64,000 nucleotides of DNA, taken from assembly GCF_000720485.1 (NCBI RefSeq), contig NZ_JOAX01000001.1, forward strand, positions 186,001 through 250,000, read 5' to 3'. Positions 1-6,788 of the stretch are shown one piece after another. The translations under genes were made by a program, and so were the position numbers. The stretch comes from Streptomyces ochraceiscleroticus (GTDB taxonomy: Bacteria > Actinomycetota > Actinomycetes > Streptomycetales > Streptomycetaceae). A model generated the notes under the pieces. It was not told the DNA's origin, did not search any database, and saw only the letters and a list, made by a program, of their open reading frames with translations. Positions within the stretch are counted from its first letter, which is position 1, and every line of letters begins with the position of its first letter.

Positions 1-203
1 GCGCGGGGGACGGGCCGTACCTGGCCGGGGCGATGCTCGTCACGCTGGCGGTCTTCGCACCTGTGGCGTTGGCGGTACCGGCGCTGGGCGGCGGGCTGAC
101 CGCGCTGTGGTGGTCGATGGCGCTGATGATGGCCGTACGCATGGTGACCCTGTGGGTCCGTACCCGCTCCGGCCGCTGGATCGTGACCGGCGCGGCCCGC
201 TGA
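1..203 (+). CDS. MATE family efflux transporter, C-terminal end (partial)
   Basis: The gene enters from the left edge. The frame that starts at base 3 is open to a TGA at 201-203 and gives about 66 residues. They contain hydrophobic segments and end in a pattern typical of MATE/DinF transporters: WWSMALMMAVRMVTLWVRTR followed by GRWIVTGAAR. MATE proteins export drugs or metabolites by sodium or proton antiport across the inner membrane. In Streptomyces a MATE gene commonly lies beside rplI, which supports the call. A perfect hairpin follows and separates it from the convergent rplI operon. Most of the protein lies outside the window. Confidence 0.75.
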   Translation, partial: AGDGPYLAGAMLVTLAVFAPVALAVPALGGGLTALWWSMALMMAVRMVTLWVRTRSGRWIVTGAAR

Positions 204-280
204 GGGGAGCACGGGCGGTACCCACCGACGGCCGCCGCGCCCGCCGGGCCGCGCGGCCGGCTCCCCGGCTCCGAACGACC

Positions 281-316
281 GAAGGGGCCGCATCCTCGAA
301 AGGATGCGGCCCCTTC
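281..316. terminator. bidirectional hairpin terminator
   Basis: A perfect 16-bp stem (281-296 with 301-316) closes on a CGAA tetraloop. It lies between two convergent genes, the MATE transporter and rplI, and probably stops transcription from both sides. Confidence 0.85.
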
Positions 317-394
317 AGCGTGACTCGGTCACTGGGCCACGGTCAGCGGCTGCTGCCCGCGACCCGGTGATCAGGCCGTGCGATCGGGCTGCAC

Positions 395-841
395 TCAGGC
401 AGCGACGACCTCGACACCGAGGTTGGCGACAACCTCGGCGTGCAGACGCACGGAGACCTGGTGCGCGCCCAGGGTCTTGATCGGCGAACCGACCTCCACG
501 CGGCGCTTGTCCACGTCCGGGCCACCAGCGGCCTTGATCGCCGAGGCGATGTCGGCCTGGGTGACGGAGCCGAACAGGCGGCCGGCGTCGCCGGCGCGGA
601 CGGCCAGCTGCACCTTGACGCCCTCGAGCTGACCCTTGACCTCGTTGGCCTGCTCGACCGACGCGATCTCGCGGATCTTGCGACCGCGGCGGATCTGCTC
701 GACGTCCTTCTCGCCGCCCTTGGTCCAGCGGATCGCGAAACCGCGCGGGACCAGGTAGTTACGGGCGTAACCGTCACGGACGTCAACGACGTCGCCGGCG
801 GTGCCGAGGCCAGAGACCTCGTGGGTGAGGATGATCTTCAT
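395..841 (-). CDS. rplI: 50S ribosomal protein L9
   Basis: This 148-residue protein binds 23S rRNA and extends from the large subunit near the L1 stalk. The N-terminus [19 protein letters not shown] and the following [14 protein letters not shown] are the L9 signature that contacts rRNA. A long charged connecting helix and a C-terminal domain follow, and the length is normal for the family. The ATG at 841 has a GGAAGGG ribosome-binding site. It is the last gene of the leftward operon rpsF-ssb-rpsR-rplI, only 18 bp after rpsR. Confidence 0.97.
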   Translation of the reverse strand: MKIILTHEVSGLGTAGDVVDVRDGYARNYLVPRGFAIRWTKGGEKDVEQIRRGRKIREIASVEQANEVKGQLEGVKVQLAVRAGDAGRLFGSVTQADIASAIKAAGGPDVDKRRVEVGSPIKTLGAHQVSVRLHAEVVANLGVEVVAA

Positions 842-859
842 GTTTCGGTCACCCTTCCC

Positions 860-1096
860 TTATCGCGCGGTGGAGGTGTAGGGCAGCAGTGCCATCTCAC
901 GGCTGTTCTTCACGGCCGTGGCGACGTCACGCTGGTGCTGGGTGCAGTTGCCGGTGACCCGGCGGGCACGGATCTTGCCGCGGTCGGAAATGAACTTCCG
1001 CAGCAGGTTCGTGTCCTTGTAGTCGACGTAGGAGATCTTCTCCTTGCAGAACACGCAAACCTTCTTCTTCGGCTTGCGAGCAGGCGGCTTCGCCAT
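860..1096 (-). CDS. rpsR: 30S ribosomal protein S18
   Basis: This 78-residue small-subunit protein pairs with S6 on the platform of the 30S subunit. The core [20 protein letters not shown] and the GNCTQHQR motif are diagnostic. The N-terminal half carries VCVFCKEK, and with the Cys of GNCTQH this gives the cysteine set of the zinc-binding (C+) form. Streptomyces often carry a cysteine-free paralogue under zinc control elsewhere, so this copy is likely the zinc-replete housekeeping form (inference). The ATG start has a GGAGAG site seven bases upstream. Confidence 0.97.
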   Translation of the reverse strand: MAKPPARKPKKKVCVFCKEKISYVDYKDTNLLRKFISDRGKIRARRVTGNCTQHQRDVATAVKNSREMALLPYTSTAR

Positions 1097-1155
1097 TGTC
1101 TCTCTCCAGTGAGTTTCAAGAAGTTTGTGCTGGCGCCCTCAGGCCGCCGGACCAC

Positions 1156-1169
1156 GTTTCACGTGAAGC
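1156..1169. other. parS: parS-like site, 13/14 match
   Basis: The sequence GTTTCACGTGAAGC differs from the palindrome GTTTCACGTGAAAC at one base. It lies in the ssb-rpsR gap, 17 bp start-to-start from the next, perfect site. Confidence 0.75.
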
Positions 1170-1172
1170 GTG

Positions 1173-1186
1173 GTTTCACGTGAAAC
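1173..1186. other. parS: parS centromere site
   Basis: This is a perfect GTTTCACGTGAAAC palindrome, the known binding site of Streptomyces ParB. It lies between ssb and rpsR inside the operon, so it is transcribed but not translated. Confidence 0.93.
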
Positions 1187-1217
1187 AGCCCCGCGTGTAC
1201 GTGCCAGACGTACGTGC

Positions 1218-1808
1218 CTAGAAGGGCGGCTCGTCCGAGTAGCCGCCGCCGGAGCCACCGCCCCAGCCGCCACCGCCGCCACCCTGCTGGCCACCGCCTG
1301 CAGGAGCACCGGTCGCCCAGGGGTCGTCGGCGGGAGCCCCGCCGCCCTGCTGGCCGCCGCCGGGGCCGCCGCCCCAGCCGCCGCCACCGCCCTGGCCGCC
1401 GCCCTGCGGGCCGCCGCCGAAGCCGCCGCCCTGAGCGCCCCGGCCGCTGGTCTTGGTGACCTTGGCCGTGGCATTGCGCAGGCTCGCGCCGACCTCGTCG
1501 ACGTCGAGCTCGTAGACCGTGCGCTTCACGCCCTCGCGGTCCTCGTACGACCGCTGCTTGAGGCGGCCCTGCACGATCACGCGGGTGCCCCGCGTGAGGG
1601 ACTCGGCGACGTTCTCCGCCGCCTGACGCCACACCGAGCAGGTCAGGAACAGGCTCTCGCCGTCCTTCCACTCATTGGTCTGACGGTCGAAGGTGCGGGG
1701 AGTGGACGCGACGCGGAACTTCGCGACCGCCGCACCGGACGGGGTGAAGCGCAGCTCGGGGTCGTCGACAAGATTGCCGACGACCGTGATGACGGTCTCG
1801 CCTGCCAT
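1218..1808 (-). CDS. ssb: single-stranded DNA-binding protein
   Basis: SSB coats single-stranded DNA during replication, repair and recombination. The 196-residue protein begins [20 protein letters not shown] and has an OB fold over about the first 115 residues. A glycine/glutamine-rich linker follows with many GGG and GQGG stretches. It ends in the acidic tip DEPPF, which recruits partner proteins. Length and layout are normal for Streptomyces SsbA. It sits in the rpsF operon, so its supply is tied to ribosomal protein synthesis. A GAGAGG site precedes the ATG. Confidence 0.97.
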   Translation of the reverse strand: MAGETVITVVGNLVDDPELRFTPSGAAVAKFRVASTPRTFDRQTNEWKDGESLFLTCSVWRQAAENVAESLTRGTRVIVQGRLKQRSYEDREGVKRTVYELDVDEVGASLRNATAKVTKTSGRGAQGGGFGGGPQGGGQGGGGGWGGGPGGGQQGGGAPADDPWATGAPAGGGQQGGGGGGWGGGSGGGYSDEPPF

Positions 1809-1886
1809 TAGGGGAACCTCTCGGCGGGTGTGCTGCTGGCTGCTGTGTTGCTACTCGAACCCGATGTCCGCTGAACGCTTACGCGG

Positions 1887-2177
1887 TCAGTGGGTCTCGG
1901 GACGGAGGACCTTGGTCCGGAGGACCGACTCGTTCAGGTTCATCTGACGGTCGAGCTCCTTGACGACGGCCGGCTCGGCCTGGAGGTCGATGACCGAGTA
2001 GATGCCCTCGGGCTTCTTGTTGATCTCGTACGAGAGACGACGACGGCCCCAGGTGTCGACCTTCTCGACCTTGCCGTTGCCCTCACGGACGACGGAAAGG
2101 AAGTTCTCGATCAGGGGGGAGACAGCGCGCTCCTCCAGATCGGGGTCGAGGATGACCATCACCTCGTAGTGACGCAT
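1887..2177 (-). CDS. rpsF: 30S ribosomal protein S6
   Basis: The 96-residue protein [19 protein letters not shown] and onward binds 16S rRNA together with S18. I set the start at the ATG ending at 2177 because AAAGGAGGTGGG lies just upstream. The longer open frame upstream has no family similarity. The core [20 protein letters not shown] is the S6 signature. This is the first gene of the rpsF-ssb-rpsR-rplI operon, with 78 bp to ssb. Confidence 0.97.
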   Translation of the reverse strand: MRHYEVMVILDPDLEERAVSPLIENFLSVVREGNGKVEKVDTWGRRRLSYEINKKPEGIYSVIDLQAEPAVVKELDRQMNLNESVLRTKVLRPETH

Positions 2178-2349
2178 GTGGAACCCACCTCCTTTGGACT
2201 CAGCGGCCACGGTCGTTCCGTGGCAGGAGGGTCGTGATGCGTTCCGCGCCCGGTCCGTACAGCGAATGCAGACAGACATGGGCGCAGACCGTACAGAGTA
2301 CCTGCCTGAAGGCTTCCGGTTGAAATCACGCCACCGATCCCCCCAATCT

Positions 2350-2375
2350 GGAACACAACGGGTGTGAGCGGCGTT
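2350..2375 (+). promoter_or_regulatory. possible ECF-type promoter
   Basis: GGAAC at 2350-2354 and GTT at 2373-2375 are separated by 18 bp. This resembles ECF sigma promoters and lies 33 bp before the next start codon. It is a motif match only; a housekeeping promoter is equally possible. Confidence 0.3.
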
Positions 2376-2407
2376 ACAGTGCGCCGCCCTGTCTACGGAG
2401 GTGCCGC

Positions 2408-2737
2408 ATGACACATGCAGTACAGCCCCAGAAGACCCAGCAGCACGGCCTGCTCTCCCTGCTGAACAGCGACGGCAAGGCGCACCCCCTCGAAAACACC
2501 CTCGCCGCGGCGACGCTGGTGCTGGGCCTCATCGCCGTCATCTCCGCCTCCTTCACCCACCTGCACCTGCTCAGCTCCTGGGCCGGGCTGTTCGGCATCG
2601 CCACGGGCGCCTGGGGACAATTCATCTCCGTCACGACCGGGGAACGCTTCGTGCTGATCATCGGTCTCGGCGCGTCGGCACTCGGGTTCTTCCTCGGCAT
2701 GGCGCACGGCGGCCTTTTCGGAGGGGTGCTGGGCTAG
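2408..2737 (+). CDS. small integral membrane protein, function unknown
   Basis: The 109-residue protein has a polar N-terminus of about 30 residues and then three likely membrane segments: [19 protein letters not shown], a second around [13 protein letters not shown], and a third around [23 protein letters not shown] site lies eight bases before the ATG. I do not recognise a named family. Similar small proteins sit between rpsF and femX in other Streptomyces (from memory). The promoter faces away from rpsF, and 126 bp separate it from femX. Confidence 0.8.
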   Translation: MTHAVQPQKTQQHGLLSLLNSDGKAHPLENTLAAATLVLGLIAVISASFTHLHLLSSWAGLFGIATGAWGQFISVTTGERFVLIIGLGASALGFFLGMAHGGLFGGVLG

Positions 2738-2779
2738 CCGCACGGATGACGTACGGCCCCCTGCGTACGTAGGCCCAGA

Positions 2780-2862
2780 CGGGGCGCTCCCTTGGCGCAG
2801 TAGGCTTCGGCGCGAGAGCCGGAGCCCCGACCACGGGGACAAACCTGCCGAGGAGCGCCCCG
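2780..2862 (+). promoter_or_regulatory. inverted repeat covering the femX ribosome-binding site
   Basis: GGGGCGCTCC (2781-2790) is a perfect 10-base complement of GGAGCGCCCC (2852-2861). The second arm contains the femX ribosome-binding site and ends two bases before its ATG. Between the arms is an 8-bp hairpin (2803-2810 with 2819-2826, one G-U pair). If transcribed from upstream of 2780, the leader could hide the start site. This is a structural inference only. Confidence 0.4.
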
Positions 2863-2863
2863 C

Positions 2864-3982
2864 ATGAGCCTGACCCTGAGGACCATCAGTCGAGAGCAGC
2901 ATCTGGCATATATCCAGAGCCTGCCCGCGGCCAGTCACATGCAGGTCCCGGCCTGGGCCGATGTGAAGTCCGAGTGGCGCTCCGAGAACCTGGGCTGGTT
3001 CGACTCCACCGGTCAGCTCGTCGGCGCCGGCCTGGTCCTCTACCGCCAGCTGCCCAAGATCAAGCGGTACCTCGCGTACCTGCCCGAGGGCCCCGTCATC
3101 AACTGGTACGCCCCCAATCTGGAGGACTGGCTGCAGCCGATGCTCGCGCATCTCAAGCAGCAGGGCGCCTTCTCCGTGAAGATGGGCCCGCCGGTCGTCA
3201 TCCGCCGCTGGGACGCCGCGGCGATCAAGTCCGGCATCCAGAGCCCCGACGTCAAGCGGCTGCGGGACGTGGAGGCCACCCACATCGAGCCGCGCGCCTT
3301 CGAGGTCGCCGACCGGCTGCGCCGCATGGGCTGGCAGCAGGGCGAGGACGGCGGTGCGGGCTTCGGTGACGTGCAGCCCCGCTATGTCTTCCAGGTGCCG
3401 CTGGAGAACCGCTCGCTGGAGGACGTCCACAAGGGCTTCAACCAGCTGTGGCGCCGCAACATCAAGAAGGCCGAGAAGGCCGGCGTCGAGGTCGTCCAGG
3501 GCGGCTTCGAGGACCTTGCCGAGTGGCAGCGGCTGTACGAGATCACCGCGGTGCGAGACCACTTCCGCCCGCGGCCGCAGAGTTACTTCGAGCGCATGTG
3601 GAAGGCCCTCAACAGCGAGGACCCGAACCGCATGCGGCTGTACTTCGCCCGCCACAACGGCGTGAACCTCTCCGCGGCGACGATGCTGGTCGTCGGCGGC
3701 CACGTCTGGTACTCCTATGGCGCGTCCGACAACATCGGCCGCGAGGTCCGCCCGTCCAACGCGATGCAGTGGCGGATGCTGCGGGACGCCTACGCGCTCG
3801 GCGCGACCGTTTACGACCTGCGCGGCATCAGCGACTCGCTGGACGAGACCGATCATCTCTTCGGTCTGATCCAGTTCAAGGTCGGTACCGGTGGGCAGGC
3901 GGCGGAGTACCTGGGCGAGTGGGACTTCCCGCTGAACAAGCTCCTGCACAAGGCGCTGGACATCTACATGTCGCGGCGCTGA
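2864..3982 (+). CDS. femX: FemX-type peptidyltransferase (lipid II:glycine glycyltransferase family)
   Basis: FemABX enzymes transfer an amino acid from aminoacyl-tRNA to the side chain of the peptidoglycan stem peptide. In Streptomyces, FemX adds the first glycine to LL-diaminopimelate, and vancomycin-resistant strains use VanK instead. The 372-residue length fits. Visible family blocks include SHMQVPAWADVKSEW near the N-terminus, RRNIKKAEKAGVEV near residue 200, and a C-terminal GNAT-like fold with YDLRGISDSLDETDHLFGLI and QFKVGTGG. No membrane segment or signal is seen, so it acts in the cytoplasm on lipid-linked substrate. AGGAG precedes the ATG and may be masked by an upstream inverted repeat. 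Confidence 0.9.
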   Translation: MSLTLRTISREQHLAYIQSLPAASHMQVPAWADVKSEWRSENLGWFDSTGQLVGAGLVLYRQLPKIKRYLAYLPEGPVINWYAPNLEDWLQPMLAHLKQQGAFSVKMGPPVVIRRWDAAAIKSGIQSPDVKRLRDVEATHIEPRAFEVADRLRRMGWQQGEDGGAGFGDVQPRYVFQVPLENRSLEDVHKGFNQLWRRNIKKAEKAGVEVVQGGFEDLAEWQRLYEITAVRDHFRPRPQSYFERMWKALNSEDPNRMRLYFARHNGVNLSAATMLVVGGHVWYSYGASDNIGREVRPSNAMQWRMLRDAYALGATVYDLRGISDSLDETDHLFGLIQFKVGTGGQAAEYLGEWDFPLNKLLHKALDIYMSRR

Positions 3983-4050
3983 CCGCTCGCCCGCGGCATT
4001 CCCCACAGATCCGACGCATCACCGCAACGAGAAAGGTTCACGGGCCGGCC

Positions 4051-5082
4051 ATGGCGCTCACCCTCTACGTCGACACCGCGCGCTGGCGGGCGCACCAGCA
4101 GCAGGTGCTGCAGCAGTTCCCGGGGCTGGTCCCGGTCTGCAAAGGCAACGGCTACGGCTTCGGCCACGAGCGTCTCGCCGATGAGGCGACCCGTCTGGGG
4201 TCCGACCTCCTGGCCGTCGGCACCACCTACGAAGCGGCCCGCATCAAGGACTACTTCAGCGGTGACCTGCTCGTCCTGACGCCGTTCCGGCACGGTGAGG
4301 AGCCGGTGCCGCTGCCGGACCGGGCGATCCGCTCGGTCTCCTCGGTCCAGGGGCTCGGCGGACTGGCCGGGGCACGGGTCGTGGTCGAGGTCATGAGCAG
4401 CATGAAGCGGCATGGCGTCACGCCGGAGGAGCTGCCGATGCTGGCCTCCGCGATCGAGAACGTCCGGCTGGAGGGCTTCGCCATACATCTCCCGCTGGAC
4501 CGCACCGACGGCACCGACGCGGTGGACGAGGTCATCGGCTGGATGGACCGGCTCCGCAACGCCCGGCTGCCGCTGCACACCATGTTCGTCAGCCACCTCA
4601 AGGCCGACGAGCTGCACCGGCTGCAGGCCCAGTTCCCGCAGACCCGCTTCCGCGCCCGGATCGGCACGCGGCTGTGGCTCGGCGACCACGACGCCACCGA
4701 GTACCGCGGTGCGGTCCTGGACGTCACCCGAGTCGCCAAGGGCGACCGCTTCGGCTACCGCCAGCAGAAGGCGGCCTCCGACGGTTACCTCGTCGTGGTG
4801 GCCGGCGGCACCTCGCACGGCGTCGGCCTGGAGGCCCCCAAGGCGCTGCACGGCATGATGCCCCGCGCCAAGGGCGTTGCCCGGGCCGGCCTGGCGACGG
4901 TGAACCGCAACCTCTCGCCGTACGTGTGGTCCGGCAAGCAGCGCTGGTTCGCGGAGCCGCCGCACATGCAGGTCTCCATCCTGTTCGTGCCCAGCGACGC
5001 GCCGGAACCGAAGGTCGGCGAGGAGCTGGTGGCCCACCTGCGGCACACCACCACGCAGTTCGACCGTCTCGTGGACCGCTGA
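4051..5082 (+). CDS. alanine racemase-like PLP-fold protein, probably not a standard racemase
   Basis: The 343-residue protein has the fold-type III PLP barrel of alanine racemases. VPVCKGNGYGFGH places the PLP-binding lysine at residue 31. GTRLWLGD and KGDRFGYRQ match later family blocks. Where racemases have the second catalytic tyrosine (GYADGYPR) this protein reads AGGTSHGVG, so that tyrosine is missing. Racemization by the usual two-base mechanism is therefore unlikely. It starts 68 bp after femX on the same strand, suggesting a linked role in cell-wall amino acid supply or binding (inference). The ATG at 4051 fits the conserved N-terminus; the nearest AAAGG is rather far upstream. Confidence 0.75.
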   Translation: MALTLYVDTARWRAHQQQVLQQFPGLVPVCKGNGYGFGHERLADEATRLGSDLLAVGTTYEAARIKDYFSGDLLVLTPFRHGEEPVPLPDRAIRSVSSVQGLGGLAGARVVVEVMSSMKRHGVTPEELPMLASAIENVRLEGFAIHLPLDRTDGTDAVDEVIGWMDRLRNARLPLHTMFVSHLKADELHRLQAQFPQTRFRARIGTRLWLGDHDATEYRGAVLDVTRVAKGDRFGYRQQKAASDGYLVVVAGGTSHGVGLEAPKALHGMMPRAKGVARAGLATVNRNLSPYVWSGKQRWFAEPPHMQVSILFVPSDAPEPKVGEELVAHLRHTTTQFDRLVDR

Positions 5083-5106
5083 CCTGCGGCTTCCGGACCA
5101 AAGCAA

Positions 5107-5147
5107 CGGGCCCGGACGCCCGGCTCCCCGCCGGGTGTCCGGGCCCG
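5107..5147. terminator. bidirectional hairpin terminator
   Basis: An 18-bp stem with one G-U pair and a five-base loop lies between the convergent racemase-like gene and the glycosyltransferase gene. Confidence 0.85.
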
Positions 5148-5191
5148 CCGCTATCTCCGGCCGCCCTGCCGGCACGCGCCGACGGAGGCGG

Positions 5192-6652
5192 TCAGTCCCC
5201 GGCCGGCCCCCACTCGACCCGTGCCGCACCCTCGAACGGGGCGGCGTGCCGCGGTGAGTGGTGCTGCCGCCCCAGGACGAACACGTCGGGCGCCTGGTCC
5301 AGGACACCACCCGTGGGGTCGTCGGCCCCTTCCCGGCGCACCGTGTCCCGGTCCGGCAGCAGGATGTCCCTGACCACCAGCGCACACAGGTACAGCGTGC
5401 CCAACAGGTGCAGGACGATGGCGAGTTGGTAGCCCTCGGGCGGCAGGCCCTGATGCTTGTCCCCGCTGCCGCTGTACGCGAGGTACAGCCAGATGCCGAG
5501 GAAGTACATGACCTCGCACGCCTGCCACACCAGGAAGTCGCGCCAGCGCGGCCGGGCCAGCGCGGCCAGCGGGACCAGCCAGAGCACGTACTGCGGTGAG
5601 TAGACCTTGTTGGTCAGGATGAAGAGCGCGACGACCAGGAACGCCAGCTGGGCCAGGCGCGGGCGGCGCGGCGCGTAGAGCGTGAGCAGCGCGATGCCCC
5701 CGCACCCGACGATCATCAGCAGCGTCGCGTAGGTGTTGGCGTACTCCAGCGGGTTGCCGGTGCGCTGGGAGATCAGCAGCCAGACGGAGCCGAAGTCGAT
5801 CGGCCGCTCCTGGCTGAAGGTGTAGAACTTCTGCCAGCCGTCCCAGGCGGGCAGCATCACGGGCAGGTTCACCGCCAGCCAGGAGAAGACCGCGCCGCCC
5901 GTCACCGCCCCGAAGGACCGCCACTTCCCGGCCCGCCAGCACAGGACGAACAGCGGCCCCAACAGCAGGACGGGGTAGAGCTTGGCCGCGGTCGCCAGCC
6001 CGATGAACACTCCGGCGGCGAGCGGGCGGCTGCGCGACCAGAGCAGCATGGCCACCGAGGTCAGCGCGACGGCGAGCAGGTCCCAGTTGATGGTGGCCGT
6101 CAGCGCGAAGGCGGGCGCCAGGGCGACGAGCAGGGCGTCCCAGGGCCGCTTGCGGTGTGTCCGGGCCACACAGACCGCGATGACGGCTGCGCAGACCATG
6201 AGCATCCCGGCGTTGGCCAGCCAGTAGATCTGCTCGCGGTGCTGCATCGTGCCGCCGTGCGGGGTCAGCCACGAGGCGACCTCCATGAACACACCGGTCA
6301 GCACCGGATATTCGAGGTACTGCATGTCACCGGGCAACCGGTCGAAGTACGGGACGAGGTTCTCGGCGAACCCGCGTCCGACGTAGAGGTGCGGGATGTC
6401 CGAGTAGCAGGCGTGGGTGTACTGGCTGGTCGCGCCGAAGAACCAGGCGCCGTTGTAGCAGGGCAGCTTCTGCACCATCCCCAGCGCGAACATCCCCAGG
6501 GCGACCAGAGCGATGACGCGTGCCGGCGTCCACCAGCTCGCGCCGAGCAGTACGCGGCGGCCGAGCGGGCCGCCGATCAGCTCACTGCCGGCCGCTGCCA
6601 CCTCGTCCCGTTGCGTCGGCCGTACGGGCTCGTCCTGTCGCACGCTCGTCAT
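5192..6652 (-). CDS. polytopic GT-C glycosyltransferase (GT87/DUF2029-like)
   Basis: The 486-residue protein has ten or more predicted membrane segments. Early segments are around VIALVALGMFALGM and the middle of the protein, and later ones around FLVVALFILTNKVYSPQYVLWLVPL. The periplasmic-side motif PYFDRLPGDMQYLEYPVLTG and the block NKVYSPQYVLW are typical of GT87 enzymes, which use polyprenyl-phosphate sugars. The acceptor is unknown. I chose the ATG at 6652, preceded by CAGGA, over a start 19 codons upstream with an Arg-rich leader. It lies downstream of a class A PBP on the same strand, suggesting an envelope role. Confidence 0.8.
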   Translation of the reverse strand: MTSVRQDEPVRPTQRDEVAAAGSELIGGPLGRRVLLGASWWTPARVIALVALGMFALGMVQKLPCYNGAWFFGATSQYTHACYSDIPHLYVGRGFAENLVPYFDRLPGDMQYLEYPVLTGVFMEVASWLTPHGGTMQHREQIYWLANAGMLMVCAAVIAVCVARTHRKRPWDALLVALAPAFALTATINWDLLAVALTSVAMLLWSRSRPLAAGVFIGLATAAKLYPVLLLGPLFVLCWRAGKWRSFGAVTGGAVFSWLAVNLPVMLPAWDGWQKFYTFSQERPIDFGSVWLLISQRTGNPLEYANTYATLLMIVGCGGIALLTLYAPRRPRLAQLAFLVVALFILTNKVYSPQYVLWLVPLAALARPRWRDFLVWQACEVMYFLGIWLYLAYSGSGDKHQGLPPEGYQLAIVLHLLGTLYLCALVVRDILLPDRDTVRREGADDPTGGVLDQAPDVFVLGRQHHSPRHAAPFEGAARVEWGPAGD

Positions 6653-6692
6653 GGGGTCATCCTGCCGCACGTCCCTGTGCCGGAGACGGCGA

Positions 6693-6724
6693 AGCCCCCG
6701 CCCGGGCATGCCGGGTCGGGGGCT
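6693..6724 (-). terminator. hairpin terminator of the class A PBP gene
   Basis: Thirteen base pairs (6693-6705 with 6711-6724) with a single bulged T. It lies between the PBP stop and the glycosyltransferase start on the minus strand. Confidence 0.65.
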
Positions 6725-6742
6725 CGTCGTTTCGCATCCGCT

Positions 6743-6756
6743 GTTTCACGTGAAAC
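6743..6756. other. parS: parS centromere site
   Basis: Perfect GTTTCACGTGAAAC between the class A PBP and glycosyltransferase genes; 23 bp start-to-start from the next copy. Confidence 0.93.
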
Positions 6757-6765
6757 CGGTCGAGC

Positions 6766-6779
6766 GTTTCACGTGAAAC
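6766..6779. other. parS: parS centromere site
   Basis: Perfect GTTTCACGTGAAAC ten bases before the PBP stop codon region; second member of a close pair. Confidence 0.93.
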
Positions 6780-6788
6780 AGCGCGCGG

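Noticed and set aside
2393..4006. Minus-strand frame opposite femX and its small neighbour
   Set aside because: It is an antisense shadow; femX is clearly coding on the plus strand with a good ribosome-binding site.
6653..6709. Longer start for the glycosyltransferase
   Set aside because: The extra 19 residues are Arg-rich and lack a Shine-Dalgarno sequence, whereas the ATG at 6652 has one.
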